Below, piece by piece: positions 11,476 through 23,537 of a stretch of 64,000 nucleotides of DNA. Each line of letters begins with the position of its first letter. Position 1 is the stretch's first letter. Below the pieces are notes generated by a model, which had not been told where the DNA came from, did no database searches, and worked only from the letters and a program-made list of their open reading frames with translations. The translations under genes and the position numbers were made by a program. The stretch is from Lojkania enalia. Taxonomy: Eukaryota > Ascomycota > Dothideomycetes > Pleosporales. The stretch is taken from the NCBI GenBank assembly GCA_010094045.1, contig ML986583.1:33951-97950 (forward strand). The letters run 5' to 3'.

Positions 11476-13948
11476 AATCTATCAGATAAACATTGGGTGA
11501 TTAAATCATGAAATTCGGAACAACTTTAGACGAACGTCGTGGTAGTAGGCCCTACACGTGATTAGCCACGGTAATCTCTGTCCCGGGACTCCCGCTTTAG
11601 ATTTAGTGGAGTCCCTGCACTAATTTCATCTAGCATTGCTTCTCGTCCTATCAACCCGCCGCTTTCTGACGTCTATCTTTACCTTTTCTATCGTCTCAGT
11701 TCGCTAACACTACCGTATAGCCATCGCTGCCAAGTAGTCCAGGCCTTCCCACGCTTAGTATACTTACACACCCAACTCATCTCCACCTTCTAATCAGAAA
11801 CTCGCTCTCGGACAGCCGACACGCCGGACGACTTTCTCATATCAATTTCCGGCTTCCCATTCCTTTGACCGCTGTAGGCTGTGATGCTACTAATGCAACT
11901 TCCGCGTGGCGGCTTTAGTTGAGTTCAATTTAGATGGCCTTTAATTACCTACTTTTTGGAAGTCTTCCCCCCACTCCATCTGCGTGCCTTTCTAGAACAT
12001 TTTCCCAGGGTCTTTCGCATTTGCTTTCGCAATCTGCGATCTTACCATTCCATGCCCTTGACTCTACTTTCCTGTGTTACGATTTTCTCGGCGAGGGTAA
12101 CCCAACTCGGCCAGGATGCTGGTTTCCATCTTTCTCCCTGCTCCGACATCCACCGTTGCAAGTTGAGCGGAGCTGAACACGTCTGTTTCTGGATCAGTAG
12201 GACAGCTCTAATTACTAAAATACTTAATGTCCCAAATGACTAAAGCATCTCTTGGCTCCAGCGGAGCGAGAGATGAGAGAAGATGGATTCACTGCTTAGC
12301 GCTGGTCTTGAATCTGAAATCCAGCAGGTGTTCTACCAGCTCTACTATTTTATCTATTATTTCTATAGTATAATCTATTAAACTGGTTCGTTATATAGTA
12401 TTAATAGCTAGAATAGTTATAACCTATTTATAATCGCCTAGTGTTATCAACTCTATGTTCCGAGCACCGCGACCAACTTTCGTCCGACAGGTCGCGCCGC
12501 GCAAGGGGCCTGAACGAGGTTAAGACGGGTACAGAGTTGAGAGTGTAGGCTTCAGTGAAGAGAGAGTAAAGGATTGTCGTACTTAGAATACTTTGCGAAC
12601 GAAATGTATTCAATTGTAATAACTACATAGAGCTTAATCTAGGTATGAAATCTATCAACTGCGCGGAATATCCACCGAATAGGGGGCCACAAATCGAATG
12701 GACTCCGTTCTTGAACGAACATTTTTAGCTCCTAAATCGTGATGAACGTGTGGCCATTTTCCTGCACATAAGGTTTGAGAACGTATATCGAAAAAGTTTA
12801 GGGCCCTGCGGGCTCATTATTCTCACCACATGTGGCTCTCCTCACCGCTACAACTACTTTTTTTGTCTTGGACGTGCCTCTCATGCCCCACTTCCCATTT
12901 GTAGTCCCGACATCATTAGATGAAAGATTCCCGGCGGTAATATTCCCGTGCGCACCACTTCGTGCCTCGTCCTCAACCCTAGGTGGCTAACGCATTAGTT
13001 TGGCTTTATCTTCGGACATGGAATCGTGTCTCCCTGCTGTAGAAAGAAGAACTAGAGAGCTTAGTGCGAGCTGGCGTACAGATCCCATATATATATACTT
13101 GCACAAAACGCTAGGACGTTTGAGCTGGTGAAATGCGGAGGTTCTGGGAGCCTTTTTGCGTCCTGATCTTTGGGCGTTCACCGGTTTCCGATAGAGTCTG
13201 ATGCCTACCTTTTTCCTTCTCCTCTTTCTTTTTCATTTTTGTTCGCCGATTTACGAGGGTGGGTTTTTGGAGGGGGGAGGGGGATTGCGAAATCAATTTA
13301 TGCAAACTGGTATTTTGTACCTTGGTCTAGGAATTCCATGGAATAAATATGCTGGATTAGGTTCCGCGCCTCTTAGCTATTTAAGAAACGAGAAACATAG
13401 GTACACTCCATGTACATATTAGTTCGAATTAATTCGAATCCGCGAAAGCCATCTTACTAGTTAGAAGCACCTATTGACTAGTCATCACTGTAGATAGTCA
13501 GCGCAAAGGAACAAACAATCATAGACTTAGCTGCTCAATTTACTATCTTAACTAAGCCTATCCTACGCCGCTCATCTCCTATCTCTCTACCGCATAACCT
13601 ACCACTAAATCCCAACTATGCGCCATAAGAGCTGAAAGCACAGAAAATGTTTAAGTTACTCCTTCCACTATCCTCCCATCAAACCCAAAAAAACCCACGG
13701 GGTATAGGATACTGTACCAAGCACCCATCTCAAACGCCTTGTAGAAAAATATAGAGATGATACCAAATAGGACCTTAGAATACTTGGAGCGGGCAATATA
13801 AAGTACTTTAGAGTTGCAAAGGAGTCTACCTAGGTGAAATAGAATGAATTAACTTTGTCTTCCGTCGACTCATCGACGATCATCGTGGTTATAGGTATCG
13901 TGATGCTGATCACAAGTACAGACACATTAGCGCCCGGATGTGATGCAC
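11476..13948. other. gene-free intergenic region
   Basis: Only short frames (up to 95 codons), mutually overlapping and without motifs, are present. A small AT-rich patch at 12345-12435 resembles the RIP-affected DNA at the left edge and may be a small repeat remnant. A microsatellite-like AT run is at 13088-13098. No RNA gene recognised. Confidence 0.5.
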
Positions 13949-16900
13949 CTAGCTTCTCCATCTTGGCTTCTCTTCTCCACTGAGAGAGGACTTGCGAGCG
14001 CTTGTGCGGCTGGTGCGTCCCTCGTCAATACTGCCAAGTCTACTGGCGCGTCCCGGCGCGATCCCAGTGAGACTTGCAATACTTGATCCACTGACAGTGC
14101 GTTGCTTCGGCGTCGGCAGCATACTAATCCGCCGGCTGTTCAATGCACTGGTGGGCCTGGAATGCCGCTGGACGATTGGGCTTTCTTCGTTACCTGTGCT
14201 ATCGCCATCCCCTTCGGCATTTAGGAGGCGACGTGTTGAGCCCGGTGTCCCCGTGGAGACCCGAGAGGAGCTAGGAGTCGTGTGGGCGGGCGCTTTTCCT
14301 CTAGCAGGGGTAGAGGGAGACTGGATAGTGTTGGCTACGGGACGTCTTGCAACCGGTCCCTGGGCCGGAATTGTTGAGGCAGGACGAGCGGCCGGTGTAG
14401 ATGTGAGAGAGCTACGGCTCAACGGACTACGAATAGGAATAGCAGAATGGCTAGATACGCTACGTAGGGACCTTGCCGGAGTTGGTGTATGCTTCCGATA
14501 CGGCGACGGTGTGGTCAACGACATTGGCTTGAAGTTGTGTCCGACAACTGTGTCTCGCATATTGGTGCTTGAGTTCCAGCGGGGCTTGTTTGCCGAATTG
14601 TCGGATCCAGGGGTGGACGAACGAGCGGATCGCGTAGGAGTACCGGCGGAATCGCGAGTGGAAGGGATGGAGGAGGGTATAGTCTCTAGACGAGATGCTG
14701 TTAGAGACTTGCGTGGGATGCTGCTGCTGCTAGATGCAGCAGCAGTGGGAAGGCTGGAATAACGACGGTTTGGTGGGAGTGAAGACTTGGAGCTGGACGT
14801 GCTGGGTTGGCGCGACTTTTTTCCGGCTGGGGTAATGGTTCCATAGTCGCTACTCTTCCGACTCATGATGATGGAAGAAGCAGGCGAGCTCCCCGGAGTG
14901 TCAATAGCAGAGCCCGCCAGGGATTGCTCGGTGCGAGCCGACAGAACAGTGGAGATAGAGTCACGGAGTTTGCGTGTCGATGTAAACTCTTCCAAAATCA
15001 CGTCCATGTCGCGAGCTTGCTGCTCTAGGTCTGAAACCTTCTGTCGAACGTCTTGCTGTATCCGTAGTATCTCTCCGTTGACCGTTGAGCGGTTCTTCAT
15101 CTCAATATCGATGAGCTCCAGGACTCTTTTCATGGAAGGTGGATAGTGCTCCCTTTTATCCTTGTACGTGGAGACTCGGGAGCCCAGCTTCTCATCGTCG
15201 CCCTCATCGATGGCTTGACGCAATCTTTGGATGCTCTTCATGAGGGAATCGTACATGGCGATGGCCTTGCTTCCCGCCTGTCGGAAGCTATGGACCCATT
15301 TATCTTCACCGAGCTCTTCCCTAAGCGCATCTGCGTCTGCCTCCAATTTTTTTTCTGCCTTTTCAAGAACATCTTTTCGTCTAGCCAATTCATCACATGC
15401 TGAAGGGAAGATCTTGTTCGCTCGAACATGGAAAGACGACAATCGCATCGGAAGGAAGTCGAGAGATGCACGCAAGGGCTGTAACTTGGCGAAGAGAGCA
15501 AGTAGCCTTGAGTTCTCCTTCTCAATCTGGGGGATCGGGGAAATGGGTGAGACTACCGAAAAGGAAGGCGGAAGGCTAAATCGGTTGTTCTGCATGCTGT
15601 TAATTCTGGCCTGTTGCCGTGGGGTCTCTTCGACAATAGTTTCCAGATCTGCGATGTCAAACTTCTCTGCGGATTCTGCAACAGAATCGGATATGGCGCG
15701 GTGTCGTCGCTCTTCCATCTCGAATACCAGGCGACTGAGGTTGTCAATTTCTTGTCCAATTTCCCCAAGGACAGAGTTCCATAGCTCTTCCCATTCCATG
15801 GCAATTTCAACCTGCGTCTTGATGGCTCTCAGCGTCACTTTTATCTTCTGCCAGCTGCTGACCACGTCTTCCATCTGCGTGACGAGCCTTGTAAGATCCT
15901 TGGTAGGGAGGGAGGCAATGTCGAGTCTCGATTGTAGCTCCTCAATGGCAGTAATGTAGACAGTAACCAGGCTCTCAAACTTCCCAATGGCAGCATCGAC
16001 CTCGGCTAGACCCTCTTTACCAGCAGCCGCGGCCCATTCCACGTCGTCTTCGGCATCGAGGCCGCTCAGGACTTCACTCGCCTTGGCCATCCATAGCTTG
16101 ATTTGGTTCGCGGCTTCGTGCAACGCCCGACCGGCGGCCGTCGAGGTGGGAATGGAGGAGATGCTCGAGGAGAGGGAGGCGGCGGGGGGTAGAGCAATGG
16201 ATGTGAGCTGCTGGATCTGATTGGTGAAGCTGGCCCTGGATAGCGTGTATATGGAGTTTGCGCGCGAGAAGTGTCGGCGCTTGAAGTAGGCCTCTACGTC
16301 GATTCCATCGCCGTCGTCTAGCACCGAGGGCTGCTCGGCGGGCTCGTCGGGGGGTGGAGTGTCCTTGGGCGGCGGCGTCGGGGCGCGCGCTAGCTCGACC
16401 TCGCTGCTGCTGCTCGTGGTGGCAGTGATTGGCTGGCTAAGGCTCTTGGTCTTGGTGAGGTCGGGTAGGCGGTACTTTTGCGTGTCCTCGCCAGGCTCGG
16501 AGTCGGAAGGCAGGACGCGGTCGCTCGTGCTCACGATGCTGCTGCGGTCGCTGTCGAAGCCTGGCGGCGGGCTCTGGTCCATTTCCAGCGCCGGCACGCT
16601 CTCGCCCGTGAGCTGGGGGATCAGCGGCGTCCCGACCTGGCTGCTGATGCCGCTCCAGGCAGTGCCGCGCCGCTCGACGCGAATGCTCTTGTCCTTGTGG
16701 AACTCGTCGAGGGTCCTGATCTGGTCCTCGGGGATGCGACCGATCTGCGAATTGCTATTGCGGTTGACTTCCTGGTTCTGGTTCAGAAACTTCATGCGGG
16801 CCAGCAGGCCCGGCGAGACGTTGCGCACAACCTTGCGGGCGCCGTTGAGGGCGCGGTTCTCGGGGCGTGGCGATGTGGACGGGGTGCGGGCTGAGGTGGA

Positions 16901-17101
16901 GATGGAGGACCCAAGATGGAAGGAGGGCGGCAGTGGTAGTGGTGATGGCGGTGTTGTTGTTGCTGTTGATGTTGGTGATGTTGATGAGGAGGATCTTTTC
17001 GCTGCCACATCAGAGGACACAGACGGGGGCGTGACGGCCGAGGAGTAGGAGGAAGGCACAGAGGATGTAGGCACCGACGGCGTCGCGAGGGGACTGCTCA
17101 T
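13949..17101 (-). CDS. kar9: Kar9-type karyogamy/spindle-positioning protein
   Basis: A single-exon frame of 1050 residues. In budding yeast Kar9 links the microtubule plus-end protein Bim1/EB1 to the type V myosin and orients nucleus and spindle; the filamentous-fungal homologue should act at cytoplasmic microtubule tips. The order seen is a low-complexity Ser/Thr/Pro N-terminus (1-90), a conserved patch SPGLLARMKFLNQ and IPEDQIRTLDEFHKD (about 94-135), an acidic/Pro linker, a long helical region with coiled-coil character (about 280-720) that is the Kar9 homology region, and a basic Ser-rich tail of about 330 residues. The tail holds several S-x-I-P motifs (SSIPRKS near residue 792, SSIPST, SAIPIRS, STIPAQ), the standard EB1-binding signature. 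The ATG at 17101 opens the frame and no intron is needed. Large frames on the opposite strand are shadows of its GC-rich codon usage. Confidence 0.85.
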   Translation of the reverse strand: MSSPLATPSVPTSSVPSSYSSAVTPPSVSSDVAAKRSSSSTSPTSTATTTPPSPLPLPPSFHLGSSISTSARTPSTSPRPENRALNGARKVVRNVSPGLLARMKFLNQNQEVNRNSNSQIGRIPEDQIRTLDEFHKDKSIRVERRGTAWSGISSQVGTPLIPQLTGESVPALEMDQSPPPGFDSDRSSIVSTSDRVLPSDSEPGEDTQKYRLPDLTKTKSLSQPITATTSSSSEVELARAPTPPPKDTPPPDEPAEQPSVLDDGDGIDVEAYFKRRHFSRANSIYTLSRASFTNQIQQLTSIALPPAASLSSSISSIPTSTAAGRALHEAANQIKLWMAKASEVLSGLDAEDDVEWAAAAGKEGLAEVDAAIGKFESLVTVYITAIEELQSRLDIASLPTKDLTRLVTQMEDVVSSWQKIKVTLRAIKTQVEIAMEWEELWNSVLGEIGQEIDNLSRLVFEMEERRHRAISDSVAESAEKFDIADLETIVEETPRQQARINSMQNNRFSLPPSFSVVSPISPIPQIEKENSRLLALFAKLQPLRASLDFLPMRLSSFHVRANKIFPSACDELARRKDVLEKAEKKLEADADALREELGEDKWVHSFRQAGSKAIAMYDSLMKSIQRLRQAIDEGDDEKLGSRVSTYKDKREHYPPSMKRVLELIDIEMKNRSTVNGEILRIQQDVRQKVSDLEQQARDMDVILEEFTSTRKLRDSISTVLSARTEQSLAGSAIDTPGSSPASSIIMSRKSSDYGTITPAGKKSRQPSTSSSKSSLPPNRRYSSLPTAAASSSSSIPRKSLTASRLETIPSSIPSTRDSAGTPTRSARSSTPGSDNSANKPRWNSSTNMRDTVVGHNFKPMSLTTPSPYRKHTPTPARSLRSVSSHSAIPIRSPLSRSSLTSTPAARPASTIPAQGPVARRPVANTIQSPSTPARGKAPAHTTPSSSRVSTGTPGSTRRLLNAEGDGDSTGNEESPIVQRHSRPTSALNSRRISMLPTPKQRTVSGSSIASLTGIAPGRASRLGSIDEGRTSRTSARKSSLSGEEKPRWRS

Positions 17102-18045
17102 CGGAGCATTTGTAGCTTACGCCTGGCCGTGCGGATATCTAATCGGTGGAGAATAACCCGCAGTTGCTCGGAGCGACGTAGCGTAAAAGTGAATTCCAGC
17201 GTGCAGGCTGGCTTCCAACCTGAGGTAGAACTGGAGATTGCCGGGTGCGCGCCCAGGCTGGTCGGCCGTAACTGGGCAGCGAGGCGCGTCTCGATTGGGG
17301 TTCGCGTAAATACTGCAGGTCTCTTGTCAAAACAACCGTCCGTGGACCTCCTAATTTGAACGCCGCAGTAATTGTGTAATTGTATAATTGCTAAAATATA
17401 TTCACTTGTGAAGTCGATGGAGCTGGATCGCAAAAGAGAAACGTAGATGTTCTCCTCACCGTGTCGCTCAAACCACCTGTTCTGAGACACCGCACTCAGA
17501 CGGGGCCAGGGGCTGGCGCTCACGGATGCCCGAACCACGGGATCCTGACAAGCAGACCCCTGCTTCGGGATTCACGCTCTGCTTTCAACTTCAAACCTTT
17601 CAAAGATACTGCTATGTACATTGCGGCCGCAACATACTGTCTAGAGACCCGCACTTCGAACGAGGACATGTCAAGGACATGCATGCCACGGAACAGTACT
17701 ACAATCTTGTATTCTATGTGGAGATCAAAGCTATGAAGTGCCGTGTATGCAAATTCGAGATGCTGGGGTATCTAAAGTGCTGCCAACCCGCCATGGCTGC
17801 CCTTATGGAAGAATGGGATCAAGCGCGGGTGACTTGTGTCGTGTGCAGTAGGTCGATATCCAGATATCCAACCGCCAGAAGGGAAGCCATTGTGACGCTC
17901 AGATGCGTCGTGCAATTACCAGGGGGTAGAGGAGAAAACATGGACAGCGAAAGGAAATTGTGGGAGGCCAAGCCACCCCGAAATCTAGTAATGGCTTAAA
18001 ATAGTCCCAAGGGGGAATAAAAAAAAGGTAAGAACTTCGCAGTCC
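17102..18045. other. intergenic (kar9 promoter side and 3' flank of next gene)
   Basis: About 940 bases. Plus-strand frames of up to 157 codons occur but lack motifs, start context and homology that I can recognise. An AT-rich run lies around 17370-17400. Confidence 0.45.
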
Positions 18046-19599
18046 TCAAAGAACATCATAGCTGGGGTCGATTTGGAGCGTTGGCGTCTTCGCCTGTTTC
18101 TTCTGCTCCTGCCATTCTGATATAATCTCCTCTCGAACACCTTTGCACCACTGTAGCAGAGCTGCATCGAACTTGATCCACGCTGCATTGTCCGCCCCGT
18201 TGACGACCCCCATAACATCCACGTCCAGCTTAATATCCCAGCGAAGCTCCGCAGCTTTAATCCAGAACCGCAAGTTTTCGGCGCAACGATATGGTTTCGC
18301 AGTGTCGATGTGGTAATGTTTAATCTCCTCAAACTGCCGCCGAGATTTCTTCACAAGCGCATTGTGAAGATGAACAAGCCTTAGTCCGTTCCTTAGAGCT
18401 TCAAGGAAAGGGGTGGGAAATTGACCATCGTCAGGGACTGCCCAAGACGGAAGCGGTTCCGGTGTCGGGTCAAATGATTTGAGGAACGTCCACTCCCTTT
18501 CTCTCTCTCTGCCTGCCCAATCACCCTCTCGCCAGGACCAGTTCTCCCATTCCTCTTGCTCCAACCGCTCCTTTTCTTCCTCTGTGTCCAAGAGCTTCTC
18601 AATGCCAGCAACCCAAGTTTTAATGCTCGAAACTTCGTGCGACTGTACTCCGCTAGAAAAATTGCGTATGGCGAGACGTTTGAGCACCTCTAGTACTTCG
18701 TATAACTCTTTCCGGATCACACGTTCCGACTTGATCGAATATAACCGCTGGGGATTCTCATGTGCCGTGTAATAGTTCTTGGCCGCCCTAATCGCTAGGG
18801 TGACAACGTCCAAGAGATTCAAACCCTGTATTTCGTGCCACCCAGGTGCATCGGCCGAGCTTCGTACATTAGTATGGCTTATCGTACCATCCCCAGGATC
18901 ATCAGCCGAGGCCCTTTGCACGGTATTTTTGGATTCCTTTTCCAACTCTCTTAAATGCTTCATGGCTTCATCAAGCGACTCGCGTAATTCGCGGCGAAGG
19001 ATATTCATGTCGGGTGGTGGGGGCACGTAAACGGGTGCCATCTTGTAAGTACTGACGGTTGGCGGGAGCATAACGGGCTCCTGGTCTTCCCAATTCACGG
19101 AAGCAGTGTCATCAATGGGGGATTCGACGAGTCCCTCTCCGAGCTGTTCCGTCCCGTTGCCTGGTGATCCAATGGATAGGAGTGACATATCCCCTTCAAC
19201 GCCCGATAGAGGCCGGTCCGATCCGCTAGCTGTCCGCGAATCTGTCTTCCTGGACTTGGCGACCCGGCCCGTAGCGGTATCCAGGAGACCTGTCCGAGCG
19301 AAATAATATTGCAAGTGTGCTATCGTGCCCAGTGCCATGACACTCTCTCTATTTTTTGCCGACTGCGAGAACTGCGTGCCCTCGGGCCTGATGTAGCCTC
19401 TTCTCCTGCCGGGTATGCCGCTGTCTGAGAGCCGGGAGCTCGCAGATCTCCCAGAGACGGACGAGACTGAGGACGCAGTGGAGACGGAGCGATCGAGCTG
19501 AGGAACTGCATTTATCGCGAGCGACGGAGAGATCCAGGGCTCCGGGGAAGAGCATCGCTCTGGAGGAGGGGGCGACGTCGACGTTTCATCAGTGGCCAT
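18046..19599 (-). CDS. conserved fungal protein with calponin-homology-like C-terminus
   Basis: The frame stays open upstream to 19677, but the second Met (19599, MATDETSTSPPPPERCSS) starts the typical low-complexity N-terminus and is preferred, giving 517 residues. Layout: a Ser/Pro-rich disordered half (1-190), a proline patch VYVPPPPDMNILRRELRESL leading into a helix, a helical middle (about 270-390) with a strongly charged run of Glu/Lys/Trp (EEEKERLEQEEWENWSWREG), and a C-terminal domain (about 400-500). That domain has the calponin-homology pattern: FLEALRNGLRLVHLHNAL, a gap, then ENLRFWIKAA. I do not recognise a characterised orthologue; the CH assignment is an inference from the spacing of 'L..G..L..L.N' and 'EN...F'. 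If right, actin or microtubule binding would be expected, which is notable next to kar9. Confidence 0.7.
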   Translation of the reverse strand: MATDETSTSPPPPERCSSPEPWISPSLAINAVPQLDRSVSTASSVSSVSGRSASSRLSDSGIPGRRRGYIRPEGTQFSQSAKNRESVMALGTIAHLQYYFARTGLLDTATGRVAKSRKTDSRTASGSDRPLSGVEGDMSLLSIGSPGNGTEQLGEGLVESPIDDTASVNWEDQEPVMLPPTVSTYKMAPVYVPPPPDMNILRRELRESLDEAMKHLRELEKESKNTVQRASADDPGDGTISHTNVRSSADAPGWHEIQGLNLLDVVTLAIRAAKNYYTAHENPQRLYSIKSERVIRKELYEVLEVLKRLAIRNFSSGVQSHEVSSIKTWVAGIEKLLDTEEEKERLEQEEWENWSWREGDWAGREREREWTFLKSFDPTPEPLPSWAVPDDGQFPTPFLEALRNGLRLVHLHNALVKKSRRQFEEIKHYHIDTAKPYRCAENLRFWIKAAELRWDIKLDVDVMGVVNGADNAAWIKFDAALLQWCKGVREEIISEWQEQKKQAKTPTLQIDPSYDVL

Positions 19600-22279
19600 G
19601 GGGCAGCACGTATAGGGGTAGGACGAGGTAAGGGCAGAGGTATTTAAGAGGGAACAGGTGCGCGGGCTTACCAGCACCTTCTAAGCAAATAGCATACGTG
19701 AACAGCGGGATGCTAGGCGGAGGGTTGTGAGAATGCCTTCGCGGCTGGCGGTTGGCGGCGGGCTGGTAAGGTGTCGTGCTGGCTCAAGAGATCGGTTTGA
19801 TTAAGGGTTTCAGAAGAAGACGCAGACGCGAAGGAAACAACGCGCCGTAGAGTGTAGCCTCATTACGCCTTAGCCGCTAGCGACTCCACATCTCCATTCA
19901 CCGAGCAACGCGGGGCGAGGGTCACGATGGGAGCAACAAGTCTCGTCTCACATTGTGCTCCGGCGTGCCATATGATTTTATTCTTATTATTACTCTACCA
20001 ACTACCTAGATATGTACAAAGGTACGCACTGCATCAGCGTGTTAGGCCAGGACCCAGGTGCCCCGCCCGTGCAGGTGGCGCCGTGGCATGTTTAGGGGGG
20101 ACCAGGGTCTGCCAGCCTAGAGCCCACAAGGGCTAGCGCGATCCATGGCTGCGGCCTGCCCAGGTGGAACATTCCTTCCTAGAAGGATGGACGCCCTTGG
20201 GGTCACGGGTCTTGGGTGCTGCGGTAGGTGCCACTGTGGCTGCGGATCACTATGACGTACCTAGATAGGGACTTGGCTGCTTCAACACCTTGGAGTGCGT
20301 GAGGACGGGGATGGGCTACTTCGCACCCACAATTTGCATGACGGCCTAACCATCTCTGCACCAGTCGCCGAGTGAGTGAAACGCTTCTTGTCCAATACAG
20401 CAGCTAGCATGTCCACCAAGCGAGTGAGTCGCCCTCTGGCTAGGGCCATAGCAGAGCTTATATCTATCGTTGACTAGATTGAGTTCAAGGTCGATGGCGA
20501 AGTCCAAGGTGCGTAGCTGAGCAATCTTCATAGTCTGCTTGTCACATGACTTGTCGAACAAGGTTGATAGAAGCTCTCATGCAGGTGTCAACTTCAGGTA
20601 TCTCGGCCGCTCCTGGCCTGGTCTCAAGCAGCCCCAAAATTAATCCTTCAAGGTCATATACCAACAAGCAAGCCAATAGCATTGGAGTAACGGGCTTCGT
20701 TACCAACGCGTGTGACGGCACGGTAACTACCGCTCCACCATACAAAGTTCTGATGTAAATATATGTACTCATAGCGACCAGGTAATCGGTGAGGCGCAGG
20801 GTAGTCAGGATGCCCTCAACAAGTTTGTGCAGCACCTCAACAAGGGCCCACCCGCGGCAAGCGTCACTGGTGTCGAGCACAAGGGGATGGAGACGAAATC
20901 TGGGGAAAGTAGTTTCAATGTGAAGTAAACCAGTCTTATCCATGGCGGCTGAGTCACGGCGGCTGAATGGGGGAGGGTGGGAAGGGGAAGGTACCGATTC
21001 CCCTCGATAGAGGATCAATATAAAATGGACGCCGAACAGAATAATAATAATAAAACGAATTCCGAAATATCTCCTTGCAAACGAGTTGATACCCGTGTAG
21101 CCTGATCTCCGTTATGTATCGAGAATTGAAGTTAAGGCTTTAGCGAGCGCTGCGACTACAGACCGAAAGGGAAATCCGGTCCTGGGAAAAGAGTTATTAG
21201 GAGAGTTCTCAGGAGACACAAATTGATCGCAAAAATCCTTCACGAATGGAAAGCGTCAACTCAACCAACATGTCGGCGATGATATGTGGCGTCGGCGACC
21301 ACAACGACTAGGAACTATCAACCTAACTAGGTAGCCATGAATGTGAAATGCAGACGGACTTGGGCCTAGCAACGCCACCTATCAAGACGATAAGCGCACC
21401 GCCATGGATACAAATCCGCTCAATCACACCACATGAATTTATGGACATGGTGCCGGGGAATCCGGGAGGGAGGATAGTTCGCTGCAGAATATGTAATACG
21501 TATCACTGCGGCGCGGCAGTATGTATGTACAAAAGCATGGTGCAAGATGAAACGCCCAGAGGACAGCGTCCGGCGTCTCGTATGCTGGTATGTACGTGGT
21601 ACAGCGGCACAAGGTTATTCTTCAGCCTTACCAGTGGAGCCGCTTTCCTCGGCGTGGGCGACAGGACGGGGGGCGTTCGCCGAGTCCCCGAAGCGTCGGG
21701 GACGAGAATATGTCGGAAGCCGAGAGGGGGATAATGCTCGGCCATTTTAACGATACATAGTGTCAGCTGTCCATAATGCATGCGGGCACCCAGCGTGCCT
21801 AGATAGCCTGTGCTGGTCAGCGTTAAAATGGCTGTGCACGTTCAAAGCGCTTGGCGGCAACATCCCGGATAATTCTCGCGACCGCATCAATAACCTCACT
21901 CAGCCTCTCAAACTCAGCACCGCACGCGACCCCGCGTGGGCATTCTAGCTGTTCTTTTTCTGGGAACTGACAAATCTGCTGCAGCGGAAGGCTACGCAGT
22001 AGCCCTGCTGGGCTCGCCGTTGGGTGCAGCTGACGCCGCATTAGACCCACAGCCCATCTCGGTCCCATCTAGGCTTCTTCCTCGCTGTAATGACTGTTAC
22101 GCATCCCGAAAGAAATTCGAGGTGCGAGCGGAATCCCTGTCCTCACAGCCGCCTCCTTTGATCATATAAAATTGGATTGTTCGCCCTAGGCATTGTTTGA
22201 TTACTCTCTCGCGACCACAGCCTGCAGCATTCCGGTTCTCCACCGCCTACCTATCCCCAACAGGTAACCGCAGCTACCA
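19600..22279. other. 2.7-kb intergenic region
   Basis: No credible gene. Minus frames at 20542-21018 and plus frames around 21350-21730 have no motif or supporting splice pattern. The sequence contains the promoter of the 18046-19599 gene (minus) and that of the alternative oxidase (plus). An ATAATAATAATAAAA run is at about 21040-21054. Confidence 0.45.
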
Positions 22280-23537
22280 ATGATCTCTAGAAGAGTAGCA
22301 ACTTGCGGAAGTGTAGCTTCCAAACGGGCATCTGCCCAGCTTCTCAAGTCCTTCAATGGCCTGAGTACCTCGACCACCATCGGCCTACGACCGAGCTTCA
22401 TCATTATCCAACAGGTTGGCCAACGGAACTTCACGACTACCCAGAGTGTTCCCAAGACCAAAGAGTTCTTCGTCGCCAAAGAGACAAACAGGGTCAGAAA
22501 GACCCCGGCAGCATGGCCACATCCAGGTTCGTCCACTTACAATTGATCTCCAAGTCTATTGAATTCACCCGAGCGCTGACACAACAAATTCCGCAGTCTA
22601 TACTGAAGAGCAAATGAATACAGTCACTGTAGCTCACCGAGAAGCTAAGAACATATCCGACAAAGTTGCTCTTGTGGCCGTCAAGGTTCTGAGATGGGGG
22701 CTGGATAAGGCAACGGGGTACAAGCACGAGAAGGCGACAAAATTGAGCCAGACGGATCCGGCGGCGGCGGCGAAGAAGTATGGCATGACCGAGGAGAAAT
22801 ACATGATACGGAATGTCTTCCTCGAAAGTGTGGCGGGTGTTCCGGGGATGGTAGCCGGTATGATCCGACATCTCAATTCGATGAGACGGCTGAAGAGAGA
22901 TAATGGCTGGTAAGGGGGGAGATGTTTGATCGCGAATCAATGCACATACTAATGGACAACAGGATAGAGTCCCTCCTAGAGGAGAGCTATAACGAGAGGA
23001 TGCATCTGCTCACGTTTCTAAAAATGCAAAAACCAGGCTGGTTCATGAAGACGATGATCCTAGGAGCACAGGGTGTGTGGTGCAATGCCCTGTTCTTCGC
23101 ATACCTCATTAGCCCTCGAACTGTCCACCGCTTTGTCGGGTACCTTGAAGAGGAGGCAGTCATTACGTACACGCGGCAAATCAAGGATCTCGACGCAGGA
23201 CGTCTTCCTAAATGGGAGAACCTTGACGCTCCCCAAATTGCTGTCGAGTACTGGAAGATGCCAGAAGGTCACCGTAAGATGCGGGATCTCCTGTTGTATG
23301 GTTAGTATTTTTTTTGGGTTGGGTTGGGTCCGTGTATACCCGAATTCAAGCTAATGGTTTATAGTTCGCGCCGACGAGAGCAAGCACCGAGAGGTTAACC
23401 ATACTCTTGGAAATTTGAACCAAAAGGAAGACCCCAACCCATTCGTGAGCGAGTACAAGGACGATAGCAAGCCGCATCCTTCAAAAGACTTGAAGTTCCC
23501 GAAGCCTACTGGATGGGAGCGCGCCGAAGTCATCTAA
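22280..23537 (+). CDS. aox: mitochondrial alternative oxidase
   Basis: Segments 22280-22526, 22597-22909, 22963-23300 and 23365-23537 close in frame to 356 residues, the usual fungal size. The enzyme oxidises ubiquinol and reduces O2 to water on the matrix face of the inner membrane, bypassing complexes III and IV. Visible features: an Arg/Ser-rich N-terminus like a mitochondrial presequence, ending in a processing-like QRNFTTTQ patch near residue 50; [21 protein letters not shown]; and the di-iron ligands E198-R-M-H201 in [13 protein letters not shown]249-E-E in GYLEEEAV, and E304-x-x-H307 in [12 protein letters not shown]. Two hydrophobic stretches flank [14 protein letters not shown]. Introns of 70, 53 and 64 bp have clean GT..AG ends, and the first splices to restore PHP-VYTEEQ. 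No regulatory Cys of the plant type is evident, as usual in fungi. Confidence 0.97.

Noticed and set aside
12441..12626. Possible solo LTR beginning TGTTATCAAC next to an AT-rich patch
   Set aside because: The far end does not give a convincing complementary terminus, and no matching target-site duplication flanks it.
13992..17048. Large plus-strand frames (up to 256 codons) opposite kar9
   Set aside because: They are antisense shadows of a GC-rich, Ser/Pro-rich coding region; no motif, and they conflict with a well supported 1050-residue protein.
17526..17999. 157-codon plus-strand frame between kar9 and its neighbour
   Set aside because: No recognisable family, low-complexity mix of residues and no promoter or splice support.
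20542..21018. 158-codon minus-strand frame
   Set aside because: Composition and overlapping opposite frames suggest chance; no motif.
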